This document shows positions 54,588-63,485 of a stretch of 64,000 nt of DNA, piece by piece. The stretch covers positions 62,001 through 126,000 of the forward strand of contig NZ_JAAGOW010000002.1 in assembly GCF_010499245.1 (NCBI RefSeq), in the 5' to 3' direction. The notes under the pieces were generated by a model. The model was not told the origin of the DNA. It was given only the letters and a program-made list of their open reading frames with translations, and searched no databases. This DNA comes from Variovorax sp. WS11 (lineage in GTDB: Bacteria; Pseudomonadota; Gammaproteobacteria; Burkholderiales; Burkholderiaceae_C). Both the position numbers and the translations under genes were made by a program. How positions within the stretch are numbered: position 1 is the first letter of the stretch; every line of letters starts with the position of its first letter.

Positions 54588-57500
54588 GGGCGTTGCGAGG
54601 TCATCAGGGTCGGTGCCCTCACCCCAGCCCTCTCCGGGAGGAGAGGGAGCAAGAGAGGGGTCGGGGGCAAGCGAGGGGTCGGTCGCCTCGCGGCTCAGGT
54701 ACTTCTCGTTGGCCGGGCGGCGGCGCACCTTGTCGAGCAGCACGTAGACCACCGGCGTGGTCAGGAGGGTCAGCAGCTGGCTGGCGATCAGGCCGCCGAT
54801 GATGGCCACCCCCAGCGGCTGGCGCAGCTCGGCGCCCTCGCCGAAGCCGATGGCCAGCGGCAAGGCGCCCAGCGCGGCCGCCAGCGTGGTCATCAGGATG
54901 GGGCGGAAGCGCAGCAGGCAGGCCTCGCGCACCGCCTCCACGGCGCTCAGCCCGCGGGCGCGCTCGGCCTCGAGCGCGAAGTCGATGATCAGGATCGCGT
55001 TCTTCTTGACGATGCCGATCAGCAGGAACACGCCGATCAGCGCAATGATCGAGAACTCCATGCGGAACAGCAGCAGCGCCAGCACCGCGCCGACGCCGGC
55101 CGAGGGCAGCGTGGTCAGCACCGTGATCGGATGCACCAGGCTCTCGTAGAGCACGCCCAGCACGATGTAGATCACGATGAGCGCCGCGAAGATCAGGAAC
55201 AGCTGCTGCGCCTGCGACTGCTGCGCCGCCAGCGCGGTGCCCTGGAAGCTGCCGCGCACGTTGATCGGCATGGCGATGTCGGCCTCGGCCTGGGCCACGA
55301 CGCGGCGCGCGTCTGCGATGCTCACGCCGTCGGCCAAGCTGAAGGAGATGGTGCTCGCGAGCTCGGTGTCCTGGTGGTCGATCGAGCTCGGCACCGCGCG
55401 CTCGCTGAGCTTGGAGAAGGCGGCGAGCGGCACCATGGGCGTGGCGATGGTCGCGATCTGCTGGCCCGCGGAAGAGGTGCGCGAGGCCGGGTTGGCCGAG
55501 GTGGTGGTCGACGTGCCGGTCGTCGCGTCGGCGTCGAAGTCCACCGAGCTGACCGTGCTCGCGCCGCTCGCGCTGGTGACGGTGTTGAGCGTCGAGGGCA
55601 CGTAGAGGTCCTTCAGCACGATCGGCGCGCGCTGGAAGCGGGGCGCCCACTCCATGATCACCGAGTACTGGTTGAGCTCGTCGTAGATGGTGGCGACCGA
55701 GCGCTGGCCGTAGGCGTTGTAGAGCGCGTTGTCGACCGCGCTCGAGGTGACGCCCAGGCGCGCCGCGGCGTCGCGGTCGACCTCCACGAAGGTCTCGACG
55801 CCGTTGGCCGAATCGTCGCTGTCGATGTCGGTCAGCGCGGTCTCCTGGCGCAGGCGATCGGCGAGCTTGGCGGTCCACTTGCGCAGGTCGTCCAGGTTGT
55901 CGCCCTTGAGCGTGTACTGGTAGCTGGAGTTGCTGGAGCGCCCGCCCATGCGCAAGTCCTGCACCGGGAACAGGAACACGCGCAGGCCCGTGAGCTGGTT
56001 GAGCTGCGGCCGCAGACGGTCGATGACGACCTGCGTCTTCTCGGTGCGCTGCGCAAGCGGCTTCAGGTTGACGAACATGAAGCCGCCGCCCGCGCGGCCG
56101 CCGCCCGAGAAGCCGACCACCGTGGCCACCGCCGGGTCCTTGCGGATGATGTCCACCGCCTGGCGCAGCTTGTCGGCGACGGCGGCCGAGGAGATGCTCT
56201 GGTCGGCGCGGATGCCGGCGTTGAGCTGGCCGTTGTCCTGCTGCGGGAAGTAGCCCTTGGGGATGGCGTTGAAGAGGTAGACGTTGAGTCCGATCACGGC
56301 CAGCAGCACCACCATCACCATGCCTTTGCTGGCGAGCGCCCAGTCCAGGCTATGGGCGTAGACGCGCAGCGTCCACTGCCAGGCGCCCTCGAAGCGCCGG
56401 CCCAGCCAGGTCCGCACGCGCCCGTGCTTCTTGCCCGGCCCCTCCTCCGCTTCGCTGCGCAGCAGCATGGCGCAGAGCATGGGCGTGGTGGTGAGCGAGA
56501 TCACCAGCGAGATCAGCACCGAGGCCGAGAGCGTGACCGCGAACTCGCGGAACAGCCGGCCCACCTGCCCGCCCATGAACAGCAGCGGGATGAACACCGC
56601 CACCAGCGACAGGCTGATCGACAGCACCGTGAAGCCCACCTCGCGCGCGCCGCGCAGCGCCGCCTCGATGCGGTTCATGCCGGCCTCGACATGGCGCGCG
56701 GTGTTCTCCAGCACCACGATCGCGTCGTCGACCACGAAACCGGTGGCCACCGTCAGCGCCATCAGGCTCAGGTTGTTGAGGCTGAAGCCCAGCAGGTGCA
56801 TCACGCCGAAGGTGCCGAGCAGCGAGACCACGGTCGCCACCGCCGGAATGATGGTGGCGCGCGCCTTGCGCAGGAAGAGGCCCACCACCAGCACCACCAG
56901 CACGATCGAGATCATCAGCGTGGTCTCGATCTCGCGCAGCGAGGCGCGGATGGAGTTGGTGCGGTCCGACGCGATCTGGATGTCGATGTCCTGCGGCAGC
57001 TGCGCGCGCAGCTCGGGCATCAGGTCGCGGATGCCGTCCACCGTGTCGATGATGTTGGCGCCCGGCTCCTGCGTGACCAGTATCACCACCGCGGGCTCGC
57101 CGTTGAACAGGCCCAGCGTGCGGGTGTTCTCGACGCTGTCGATCACCCGCGCCACGTCGCCCAGGCGCACGGGCGCGTCGTTGCGCCATGCGATCACCAG
57201 GTCGCGGTAGTCGGAGGCGCGGCGGCCCGGCGCGGGTGTGTAGATCTGCAGCCGGCGGTCGCCGCTCTCGATCGCGCCCTTGGGCCGGTTGGCGTTGTTG
57301 GCCTGGATGGCGGCACGCACGTCCTCGCTGCTGATGCCCATGCGGTTGAGCGAGAAGGGCTCCAGCTCCACCCGCACCGCCGGCAGCGAGCCGCCGCCGA
57401 TCTCGACCTCGCCCACGCCCTCGACCTGCGACAGGCGCTGGCTCACGATGTTGGACACCGCCTCGTAGATCTGGCCCGGCGTTCGGGTCTTGGAGGTGAG

Positions 57501-57929
57501 CGCGAGGATCATCACCGGCGCCGAGGCCGGGTTGCGCTTGCGGTAGGTCGGGTTGCTGCGCAGCGTGGCAGGCAGGTCCGCGCGGGCGGCGTTGATGGCG
57601 GCCTGCACCTCGCGCGCGGCGCTGTCGATGTTGCGCTTGAGGTCGAACTGCAGCGTGATCCGCGCCGAGCCGTTGGAGCTGGTCGAGGTCAGCTCGTTGA
57701 CGCCCGGGATGATGCCCAGCCGCCGCTCCAGCGGCGTGGCCACGCTGGAGGCCATGGTGCTGGGACTGGCGCCCGCGAGGCTGGCCTGGACCGAGATGGT
57801 CGGGTAGTCGACCTGCGGCAGCGGCGACACCGGCAGCACGAAGAAGGCGACGATGCCGGCCAGGGCGATGCCGATGGTCAGCAGGACCGTGGCGATGGGC
57901 CGTTCGACGAAGGGGCGGGAGAGGTTCAC
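53856..57929 (-). CDS. RND efflux permease, MdtC-like, with run-on C-terminus
   Basis: Inner-membrane RND transporter, HAE1 family. GTG start at 57929. Motifs: LSRPFVERPIATVLLTIGIA, TGFVVDDAIVVLENTARHVE (TM4 Asp pair), the Gly-rich FFVLPVSPLPQVDYPTI and the second repeat SAGVGAVLALLLFRMEFSII. The protein proper runs to about residue 1085. The frame then continues, without a stop, through a repeat (GEGWGEG), the NodT start at 54587 and on to 53856, so the open frame has 1357 residues. In another frame a TGA overlaps the NodT ATG, which suggests a lost base. It is the second pump subunit of the mdtABC-like operon; in MdtBC, two different permeases form one trimer. Confidence 0.85.
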   Translation of the reverse strand: MNLSRPFVERPIATVLLTIGIALAGIVAFFVLPVSPLPQVDYPTISVQASLAGASPSTMASSVATPLERRLGIIPGVNELTSTSSNGSARITLQFDLKRNIDSAAREVQAAINAARADLPATLRSNPTYRKRNPASAPVMILALTSKTRTPGQIYEAVSNIVSQRLSQVEGVGEVEIGGGSLPAVRVELEPFSLNRMGISSEDVRAAIQANNANRPKGAIESGDRRLQIYTPAPGRRASDYRDLVIAWRNDAPVRLGDVARVIDSVENTRTLGLFNGEPAVVILVTQEPGANIIDTVDGIRDLMPELRAQLPQDIDIQIASDRTNSIRASLREIETTLMISIVLVVLVVGLFLRKARATIIPAVATVVSLLGTFGVMHLLGFSLNNLSLMALTVATGFVVDDAIVVLENTARHVEAGMNRIEAALRGAREVGFTVLSISLSLVAVFIPLLFMGGQVGRLFREFAVTLSASVLISLVISLTTTPMLCAMLLRSEAEEGPGKKHGRVRTWLGRRFEGAWQWTLRVYAHSLDWALASKGMVMVVLLAVIGLNVYLFNAIPKGYFPQQDNGQLNAGIRADQSISSAAVADKLRQAVDIIRKDPAVATVVGFSGGGRAGGGFMFVNLKPLAQRTEKTQVVIDRLRPQLNQLTGLRVFLFPVQDLRMGGRSSNSSYQYTLKGDNLDDLRKWTAKLADRLRQETALTDIDSDDSANGVETFVEVDRDAAARLGVTSSAVDNALYNAYGQRSVATIYDELNQYSVIMEWAPRFQRAPIVLKDLYVPSTLNTVTSASGASTVSSVDFDADATTGTSTTTSANPASRTSSAGQQIATIATPMVPLAAFSKLSERAVPSSIDHQDTELASTISFSLADGVSIADARRVVAQAEADIAMPINVRGSFQGTALAAQQSQAQQLFLIFAALIVIYIVLGVLYESLVHPITVLTTLPSAGVGAVLALLLFRMEFSIIALIGVFLLIGIVKKNAILIIDFALEAERARGLSAVEAVREACLLRFRPILMTTLAAALGALPLAIGFGEGAELRQPLGVAIIGGLIASQLLTLLTTPVVYVLLDKVRRRPANEKYLSREATDPSLAPDPSLAPSPPGEGWGEGTDPDDLATPMTAPEFFARPTHTLRCRRASGPLALAGCAIGPTYEQPLHRHALRVEGKPPPPKAGSPPPPPTPWTAANGGSSSATPRSTNWPRACRFPTRTSPRPWPVTRRPRRWCASSARRCSRRSRPAAARPVPARAIPRPAPPPAPRCGPTGRPTSGAGCARRWAAPRPARRPARPTWPPRACRQWASSRPTTSRCARPMPSCGCWRSRWRATSEAWRSRATATTPASRPRPTCCRRKRSTSTRRPSAWR
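54628..54647. repeat. Dispersed GC-rich hairpin repeat at the 3' end of the RND gene
   Basis: CCCTCTC (54628-54634) pairs with GAGAGGG (54641-54647). With its flank (CCCTCACCCCAGCC) it looks like the interspersed 'CTCACCCC...CCTCTCC' repeat of many proteobacterial genomes. It falls in the C-terminal coding end of the RND permease (reading PPGEGWGEGT), where the natural stop is obscured. Confidence 0.5.
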
Positions 57930-57947
57930 GCGCCGCCCTCCCGAAGC

Positions 57948-60900
57948 TCAAGCGGCGTGCGCGGCATCACGCTTCCCCCGGAACCTGCGCCCCATCCGAT
58001 CGAAGGCCAGGTAGATCACCGGCGTGGTGAACAGCGTCAGCACCTGGCTCACGACCAGCCCACCGAAGATCGCCAGGCCCAGCGGCCGCCGCAGCTCCGC
58101 GCCCTCGCCCCATCCGAACATCAGCGGCAGCGCCGCGAACAGCGCCGCCAGCGTGGTCATCAGGATCGGCCGGAAGCGCAGCAGCGCCGCCTGGTGGATC
58201 GCCTCCTGCGGCGACTTGCCTTCATGCCGCTCGGCGTCGATCGCGAAGTCGATCATCATGATCGCGTTCTTCTTCACGATGCCGATCAGCAGGATGATGC
58301 CGATGATCCCGATCACGCCGAGGTCGTTGCCCGTCACCATCAGCGCCAGCAGCGCACCCACGCCGGCCGAGGGCAGCGTGGACAGGATTGTGAGCGGATG
58401 GATGTAGCTCTCGTAGAGCACGCCCAGCACGATGTACACGCACACCACGGCCGCCAGGATCAGCCACAGCTGGTTGGTCAGCGACTTCTCGTAGGCCCCG
58501 GCCGCGCCCAGGAAGTTCAGGCGCACGCTCGCGGGCAGGCCGATCTCCTTGGCCGCCGCGCGGATCGCCCAGACCGACTTGCCCAGCGCCACGCCGGGCG
58601 CGGTGTCGAAGCCCACGGTGGCGGCCGGATACTGCGCCACACGCGTGACCTGCAAGGGCGCCAGCTGCTCACGCACGGTGGCCAGCGCGGACAGCGGCGT
58701 CGGCGTGCCCGCGCCGGTGCGCAGCTGCAGGTTGCCCAGCCCCTGCGGCGAGGCGAGCGCCTCGCGCTGCGCCTCCAGGATCACGCGGTACTGGTTGGTC
58801 TCGGTGAAGATGGTGGAGACGATGCGCTGGCCGAAGGCGCTGTAGAGCGCATCGTCGACCGAGCTGGCCGTGACCGAGAGGCGCGAGGCGGTGTTGCGGT
58901 CGATGTCCACGTAGGCGGCCAGGCCCTGCGCGCCGGCATCGGTGGTGGCGTTGCGCACCTGCGGCGTGCTGCGCAGCTGCTCGACCAGCTTCCTCGCCCA
59001 GTCGTTCACCACGGTGGTGTCCACGCCCTCGAGCGCGACGCGGAACTCGGTCGGGCCGGTCTCGGCGTCGATGGTCAGGTCCTGCGTGGGCTGCAGGTAG
59101 AGCATCACGCCCGGCACCGCGCGCACCCGATCGCGCAGGCGCTGCATCACGCTGGCCTGCTCGTCGCGGTCCGAGCGCAGGTTGATCAGCATCCGGCCGG
59201 TGTTGAGCGCGGTGTTGTTGGCCGCATCCACGCCCACCACCGAGCTGAGGCTGCGCACGTCGGGGTCGGCCAGGATGGCCTCGGCCGCGGCCTTCTGCAG
59301 CTCGGCCATGCGCACGAAGGACACGTCCTGCGCCGCCTCGATGCGCGCCTGCAGCTGCCCGGTGTCCTGCGTCGGGAACAGGCCCTTGGGGATGGCGACG
59401 TAGAGCAGCACCGTCAGCGCCAGCGTCAGCAGCGCCACCACCAGCGTCGCCGGCTGGTGGCGCAGCACCCATTGCAGCTGGCGGTCGTAGCGCGCGATCA
59501 CGCGCTCGAAGAAGTGCTGCACGCGCGCGCCGAAACGGCCGCCCTCCTCGGCCTGGGGCCGGAGCCAGCGCGCCGACATCATCGGCACGAGCGTGAGCGA
59601 GACCACGGCCGAGATCAGGATGGTGATCGCCAGCGTGACTGCGAACTCGCGGAACAGCCGCCCCACCACGTCGCCCATGAAGAGCAGCGGGATCAGCACC
59701 GCCACCAGCGACACCGTCAGCGAGATGATGGTGAAGCCGATCTGCGTCGCCCCCTTGAGCGCGGCCTTGAAGGGCGGCTCGCCCTCCTCCAGGTAGCGCG
59801 CGATGTTCTCGATCATGACGATCGCGTCGTCCACCACGAAGCCGGTGGCGATGGTCAGCGCCATCAGGCTCAGGTTGTTAAGGCTGTAGCCCAGCAGGTA
59901 CATGATGCCCAGCGTGCCGATCAGCGAGATCGGCACCGCGATGCTGGCGATCACGGTGGCGCGCAGGCTGTGCAGGAACAGGAAAATCACCAGCACCACC
60001 AGCACCACGGCCAGCGCGAGCTCGAGCTGCACGTGATGCACCGAGGCGCGGATGCCGGTGGTGCGGTCGCTCAGCACCTCGACCTTCAGCGCGCCGGGCA
60101 GCGAGGCCTCGAGCTCGGGCAGCTGCTTCTTGATGGCGTCGACGGTGCCGATGACGTTGGCGCCCGGCTGGCGCTGCACGTTGAGAATGATCGCGGGATA
60201 GAGGGCTGCAGCGGCCTGGTCGTCCCTCGACTCCGCACGCGCCGCCGCCCAGGCACCCAGCTGCGTGTTCTCCGCCCCATCGACCACCCGCGCGACGTCG
60301 CTCATGCGCACCGGCGCGCCGTTCTTCCAGGCGACGATCAGGTTCTTGTAGTCGGCCGCGGCGACCAGCTGGTCGTTGGCGTTGATGGTGTAGGCGCGCT
60401 GCGGCCCGTCGAAGCTGCCCTTGGCGCTGTTGGCGTTGGCCGCGGCGATGGCCGTGCGCAGCGTGTCCAGGCCGATGCCCACCGAGGCCAGCGCGTTGGT
60501 GTCGGCCTGGATGCGCACCGCCGGACGCTGCCCGCCCGACAGCGACACCAGGCCCACGCCGGCCACCTGGCTGATCTTCTGCGCAAGCCGCGTGTTGACC
60601 AGGTTCTGCACCTCGGTCAGCGGCATGGTGTTGGAGCTCACGGACAGCGTGAGGATGGGCGCGTCGGCCGGGTTGACCTTGGCGTAGACCGGCGGCGCCG
60701 GCAGGTCGGCCGGCAGCAGCGAGCCGCCGGCGTTGATCGCGGCCTGCACCTGCTGCTCGGCGACGTCGAGCGTCTGGTCGAGCGCGAACTGCAGGGTGAC
60801 GATGGAAACGCCGTTCGAGCTCACCGTGCTCATGCGGTCCAGCCCCGCCATCTGGCCGAACTGGCGCTCCAGCGGCGCGGTGACGGTGCGGCTCATCACC

Positions 60901-61070
60901 TCGGGGCTGGCGCCCGGGTAGAGGGTCTGCACCTGGATGGTCGGGTAGTCCACCTGCGGCAGGGCCGCCAGCGGCAGGAAGCGGAAGCCCACCAGCCCCG
61001 CGAGCACGATCGCGAGCATCAGCAGGGCGGTCGCCACCGGCCGCTCGATGAAGGGGCGCGATGGGCTCAT
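57948..61070 (-). CDS. RND efflux permease, MdtB-like
   Basis: A 1040-residue inner-membrane RND transporter with the usual 12 transmembrane spans and two large periplasmic loops. Stretches: SRPFIERPVATALLMLAIVL, ATGFVVDDAIVMIENIARYL (TM4 Asp pair), VVGRLFREFAVTLAITILIS and SAGVGALLALMVTGNDLGVI. Its stop is 18 bases before the MdtC-like start, and it begins 13 bases after the adaptor gene. With the MdtC-like protein it probably forms a heterotrimeric pump (MdtB2C type) with the adaptor and the NodT-type factor, exporting drugs or other small molecules. Confidence 0.93.
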   Translation of the reverse strand: MSPSRPFIERPVATALLMLAIVLAGLVGFRFLPLAALPQVDYPTIQVQTLYPGASPEVMSRTVTAPLERQFGQMAGLDRMSTVSSNGVSIVTLQFALDQTLDVAEQQVQAAINAGGSLLPADLPAPPVYAKVNPADAPILTLSVSSNTMPLTEVQNLVNTRLAQKISQVAGVGLVSLSGGQRPAVRIQADTNALASVGIGLDTLRTAIAAANANSAKGSFDGPQRAYTINANDQLVAAADYKNLIVAWKNGAPVRMSDVARVVDGAENTQLGAWAAARAESRDDQAAAALYPAIILNVQRQPGANVIGTVDAIKKQLPELEASLPGALKVEVLSDRTTGIRASVHHVQLELALAVVLVVLVIFLFLHSLRATVIASIAVPISLIGTLGIMYLLGYSLNNLSLMALTIATGFVVDDAIVMIENIARYLEEGEPPFKAALKGATQIGFTIISLTVSLVAVLIPLLFMGDVVGRLFREFAVTLAITILISAVVSLTLVPMMSARWLRPQAEEGGRFGARVQHFFERVIARYDRQLQWVLRHQPATLVVALLTLALTVLLYVAIPKGLFPTQDTGQLQARIEAAQDVSFVRMAELQKAAAEAILADPDVRSLSSVVGVDAANNTALNTGRMLINLRSDRDEQASVMQRLRDRVRAVPGVMLYLQPTQDLTIDAETGPTEFRVALEGVDTTVVNDWARKLVEQLRSTPQVRNATTDAGAQGLAAYVDIDRNTASRLSVTASSVDDALYSAFGQRIVSTIFTETNQYRVILEAQREALASPQGLGNLQLRTGAGTPTPLSALATVREQLAPLQVTRVAQYPAATVGFDTAPGVALGKSVWAIRAAAKEIGLPASVRLNFLGAAGAYEKSLTNQLWLILAAVVCVYIVLGVLYESYIHPLTILSTLPSAGVGALLALMVTGNDLGVIGIIGIILLIGIVKKNAIMMIDFAIDAERHEGKSPQEAIHQAALLRFRPILMTTLAALFAALPLMFGWGEGAELRRPLGLAIFGGLVVSQVLTLFTTPVIYLAFDRMGRRFRGKRDAAHAA

Positions 61071-61083
61071 CGGCGTCGCTCCT

Positions 61084-62370
61084 TCACTGCGGCGGCGCTT
61101 GCCGGCGGCGGCCCTCGCCGCGCGGCCCGCGCGGGCCCGAGGCGCCCTGGCGCGGGCCGGCCGCCGGCTTGTCGCCCTGCAGCAGCACCTGCGCGCCGTC
61201 CTTGAGGCGGTCGCCGCCTTCGGTCACCACCTTCTCGCCGGGCTCCAGGCCCTCGGTGATCGCTGCCAGCTCGACCGTCGACTCGCCGCGCTTGACCGGG
61301 CGCATCGTGACCGTGCGGTCGTCGTTGATCACGTAGACGTAGCTGCCGGTGGGCCCGGTGCGGACCGCGGTCACCGGCACGACGATCGCGCTGAGGGTGC
61401 GCAGGGTCATCTGCACGTTGACGAACTGGCTGGGGAACAGCGTGGTCTGGGCGTTGGCGAATCGCGCTTTGCCCCTGACCGTGCCGGTGCTGGTGTCCAC
61501 CACGTTGTCGAGCGTGGAGAAGCCGCCGGTGTCCAGCGTGGTGCTGCGCGTGCGGTCCAGCGCCTTGACCGGCAGCGCCACGCCCTTGGCGAGCTGGGCC
61601 TGGATGTCGGGCAGGCGGTCTTGCGGCACGGCGAATTGCACGTCGATGGGATTCATCTGCGTGATCACCGCGATGCCGGTGCTCGCATTGGCCGTCACCG
61701 TGTTGCCGGGGTCGACGGTGCGCAGGCCGATTTTCCCGGCCACCGGCGCAGTGATGCGCGTGTATTCGACGTTGAGCCTGGCCGCGGCCTCGGCGGCGCG
61801 ATCGGTGATCACCGTGCCTTCGAGCTGCTTGACCAGCGCGGCCTGGGTGTCGACGTCCTGGCGGGCGATGGAGTCCTGGGTCAGCAGCGTGCGGTAGCGC
61901 GCCAGCGTCACGCGCGCAGCCTCGAGCTGCGCCTCGTCGCGCACCCGCGTGCCCTGGGCCTGCATCAGCGCCTGCTCGTAGGGGCGCGGGTCGATGCGGG
62001 CCAGCAGCTGGCCCTTGGTGACCGTCTGGCCCTCGGTGTACAGCACCTCGGTGAGCACCCCGCCGACCTGCGGCTTGAGGGTGATGGTCGCCAGCGGCGT
62101 CACGGTGCCCAGTGCATCGATGGTCACCGGCAGCTCTGCACGACGTGCCACCGCATGGCCGACGGTGGAGCCGGGTGCGCCGGAGCCGCTGCGGCCGGCC
62201 ACCGGCTCCCCCGAGCGCTTGATGAGATACCACGCCCCGCCGCCCAGGGCCAGCACGAGCAGCAGCGCGGCCAGGCTGCCCAGCCAGCGCCGCCGGCGCG
62301 ACGGCGGCCGCGGCGCGGGCGGTTCGGCGAGGGAGGCGGTGGCAGCGGGCTCGGGGATGGGGGAAGACAT
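61084..62370 (-). CDS. RND efflux periplasmic adaptor (MdtA-like)
   Basis: A 428-residue membrane-fusion protein of the HlyD/MdtA family. An N-terminal hydrophobic anchor (SLAALLLVLALGGGAWYLI) is followed by the lipoyl-type and hairpin part (AVARRAELPVTIDALGTVTP, LKPQVGGVLTEVLYTEGQTV), the beta-barrel region (SIARQDVDTQAALVKQLEGT, YTRITAPVAGKIGLRTVDPG) and a basic tail. I start at ATG 62370, because the alternative TTG at 62376 adds only two residues. It is the first gene of a mdtABC-NodT operon on the minus strand. Confidence 0.92.
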   Translation of the reverse strand: MSSPIPEPAATASLAEPPAPRPPSRRRRWLGSLAALLLVLALGGGAWYLIKRSGEPVAGRSGSGAPGSTVGHAVARRAELPVTIDALGTVTPLATITLKPQVGGVLTEVLYTEGQTVTKGQLLARIDPRPYEQALMQAQGTRVRDEAQLEAARVTLARYRTLLTQDSIARQDVDTQAALVKQLEGTVITDRAAEAAARLNVEYTRITAPVAGKIGLRTVDPGNTVTANASTGIAVITQMNPIDVQFAVPQDRLPDIQAQLAKGVALPVKALDRTRSTTLDTGGFSTLDNVVDTSTGTVRGKARFANAQTTLFPSQFVNVQMTLRTLSAIVVPVTAVRTGPTGSYVYVINDDRTVTMRPVKRGESTVELAAITEGLEPGEKVVTEGGDRLKDGAQVLLQGDKPAAGPRQGASGPRGPRGEGRRRQAPPQ

Positions 62371-62598
62371 CGGCAACAGGGCAGTTCGCAGGCAGCCCGT
62401 AGTGGAGCGCCGAATCGTAGCGCCCAGTTCTTACGGACCGTAAAGCCCCGGTAAAGCCGGCGTTGAGCTTTGCGTCCGGCGACAGCGGATTGCAACTCGC
62501 GCCGGCCGGCTGCAGCTCGTCGCAAGCGCGTGGCGGGGCCGCGGGCCCGCCGGCACAGTCCGCCCATCGACGCATCAACCCCTTCAAGGAGAAACAAC

Positions 62599-63126
62599 AT
62601 GCAGATGCTGACCCAGATCCTGACCCACACCCCGCGCTGGGTGTTCGCCCTCTTCGCCCTGCTCGTGTGGATGGGCGCCAGGCAGCTGCTCGCCGGCAGC
62701 GTGAGCCTGACCCGCGTGACGCTGCTGCCGATCGCCATGACCGGGCTGTCCTTCTACGGCATGCTCTCGGCCTTCGGCGACTCGCCGCTCGCCCTGCTCG
62801 GCTGGGCCGGCGCGGCCACCCTGCTGCTGCTGACGGTGCAGCGCTGGCCCCTGCCCGCCGCCGCGCGCTTCGACGCGGCGACCCGCACCTTCCACCTGCC
62901 GGGCAGCGCGGTGCCGCTGGCGCTGTTCATGGGCATCTTCTTCACCAAGTACGTGGTCGGCGTGCTGCTGGCGATGCATCCGGAACTGGCGCGCCACGAA
63001 GGCTTCGCCCTGGGCATCGGCACGCTCTACGGCGCCTTCAGCGGCATCTTCGCGGCCCGGACGCTGCGCCTGTGGAAGCTGGCCATCCGCGAGGACCGCG
63101 AAGCCCTGCCGGCGGCCGGTGTCTGA
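62599..63126 (+). CDS. Small integral membrane protein of unknown function (DUF6622-like)
   Basis: A 175-residue membrane protein. Five hydrophobic stretches are visible (for example WVFALFALLVWMGARQLLAG, GMLSAFGDSPLALLGWAGAA, LALFMGIFFTKYVVGVLLAM). I tentatively place it in the DUF6622 group from its N-terminus (MLTQILTHTPRWVFALFALL). The ATG at 62599 has a strong AAGGAGA site eight bases upstream. It is divergent from the efflux operon. The next genes, a 2TM-domain protein and a LytS-type kinase, may be related to the same envelope response. Confidence 0.7.
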   Translation: MQMLTQILTHTPRWVFALFALLVWMGARQLLAGSVSLTRVTLLPIAMTGLSFYGMLSAFGDSPLALLGWAGAATLLLLTVQRWPLPAAARFDAATRTFHLPGSAVPLALFMGIFFTKYVVGVLLAMHPELARHEGFALGIGTLYGAFSGIFAARTLRLWKLAIREDREALPAAGV

Positions 63127-63191
63127 GCACGGAAACGCGACGCAGCCCTGTTCTTCCGCAAGAATCTCCTATCTCTTCAAGAGGTCTCACC

Positions 63192-63485
63192 ATGAACGAC
63201 GACGCCCTTTCCTCCAACGACCGCACCGAACGCCTCGCCCGCCGCCGTGCCGGCGCCAAGATGGGCTGGTACATCCATGCCACCGTCTACGTGCTGGTCA
63301 ACCTGTTCCTCGTCATCCTGGCGAGCTCCCGCGGGCAGAACTGGGCCATGTACCCGCTGCTCGGCTGGGGCCTGGGGCTGCTGATCCACGGCGCGGTGGT
63401 GTTCTTCGTCGCGCCGGGCGGCAACTTCTACGACCGGCTGCTCGAACGCGAGCGCAAGGCGCTGCGCGGCGGAGACCGCGGGTGA
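63192..63485 (+). CDS. 2TM-domain small membrane protein
   Basis: A 97-residue protein with the 2TM-domain layout: a basic start (RTERLARRRAGAKMG), two transmembrane helices (WYIHATVYVLVNLFLVILAS and LLGWGLGLLIHGAVVFFVAP) and a charged tail. Such modules are often encoded next to histidine kinases, and here its stop overlaps the GTG start of a LytS-type kinase (GTGA). Translational coupling suggests that the two work together. Confidence 0.85.
   Translation: MNDDALSSNDRTERLARRRAGAKMGWYIHATVYVLVNLFLVILASSRGQNWAMYPLLGWGLGLLIHGAVVFFVAPGGNFYDRLLERERKALRGGDRG

Noticed and set aside
54465..61205. A 2246-codon open frame on the + strand over the RND operon
   Set aside because: Exactly antisense to the two RND permeases, with His/Arg/Gln-rich composition typical of the reverse strand of high-GC genes; no ribosome site or domain.
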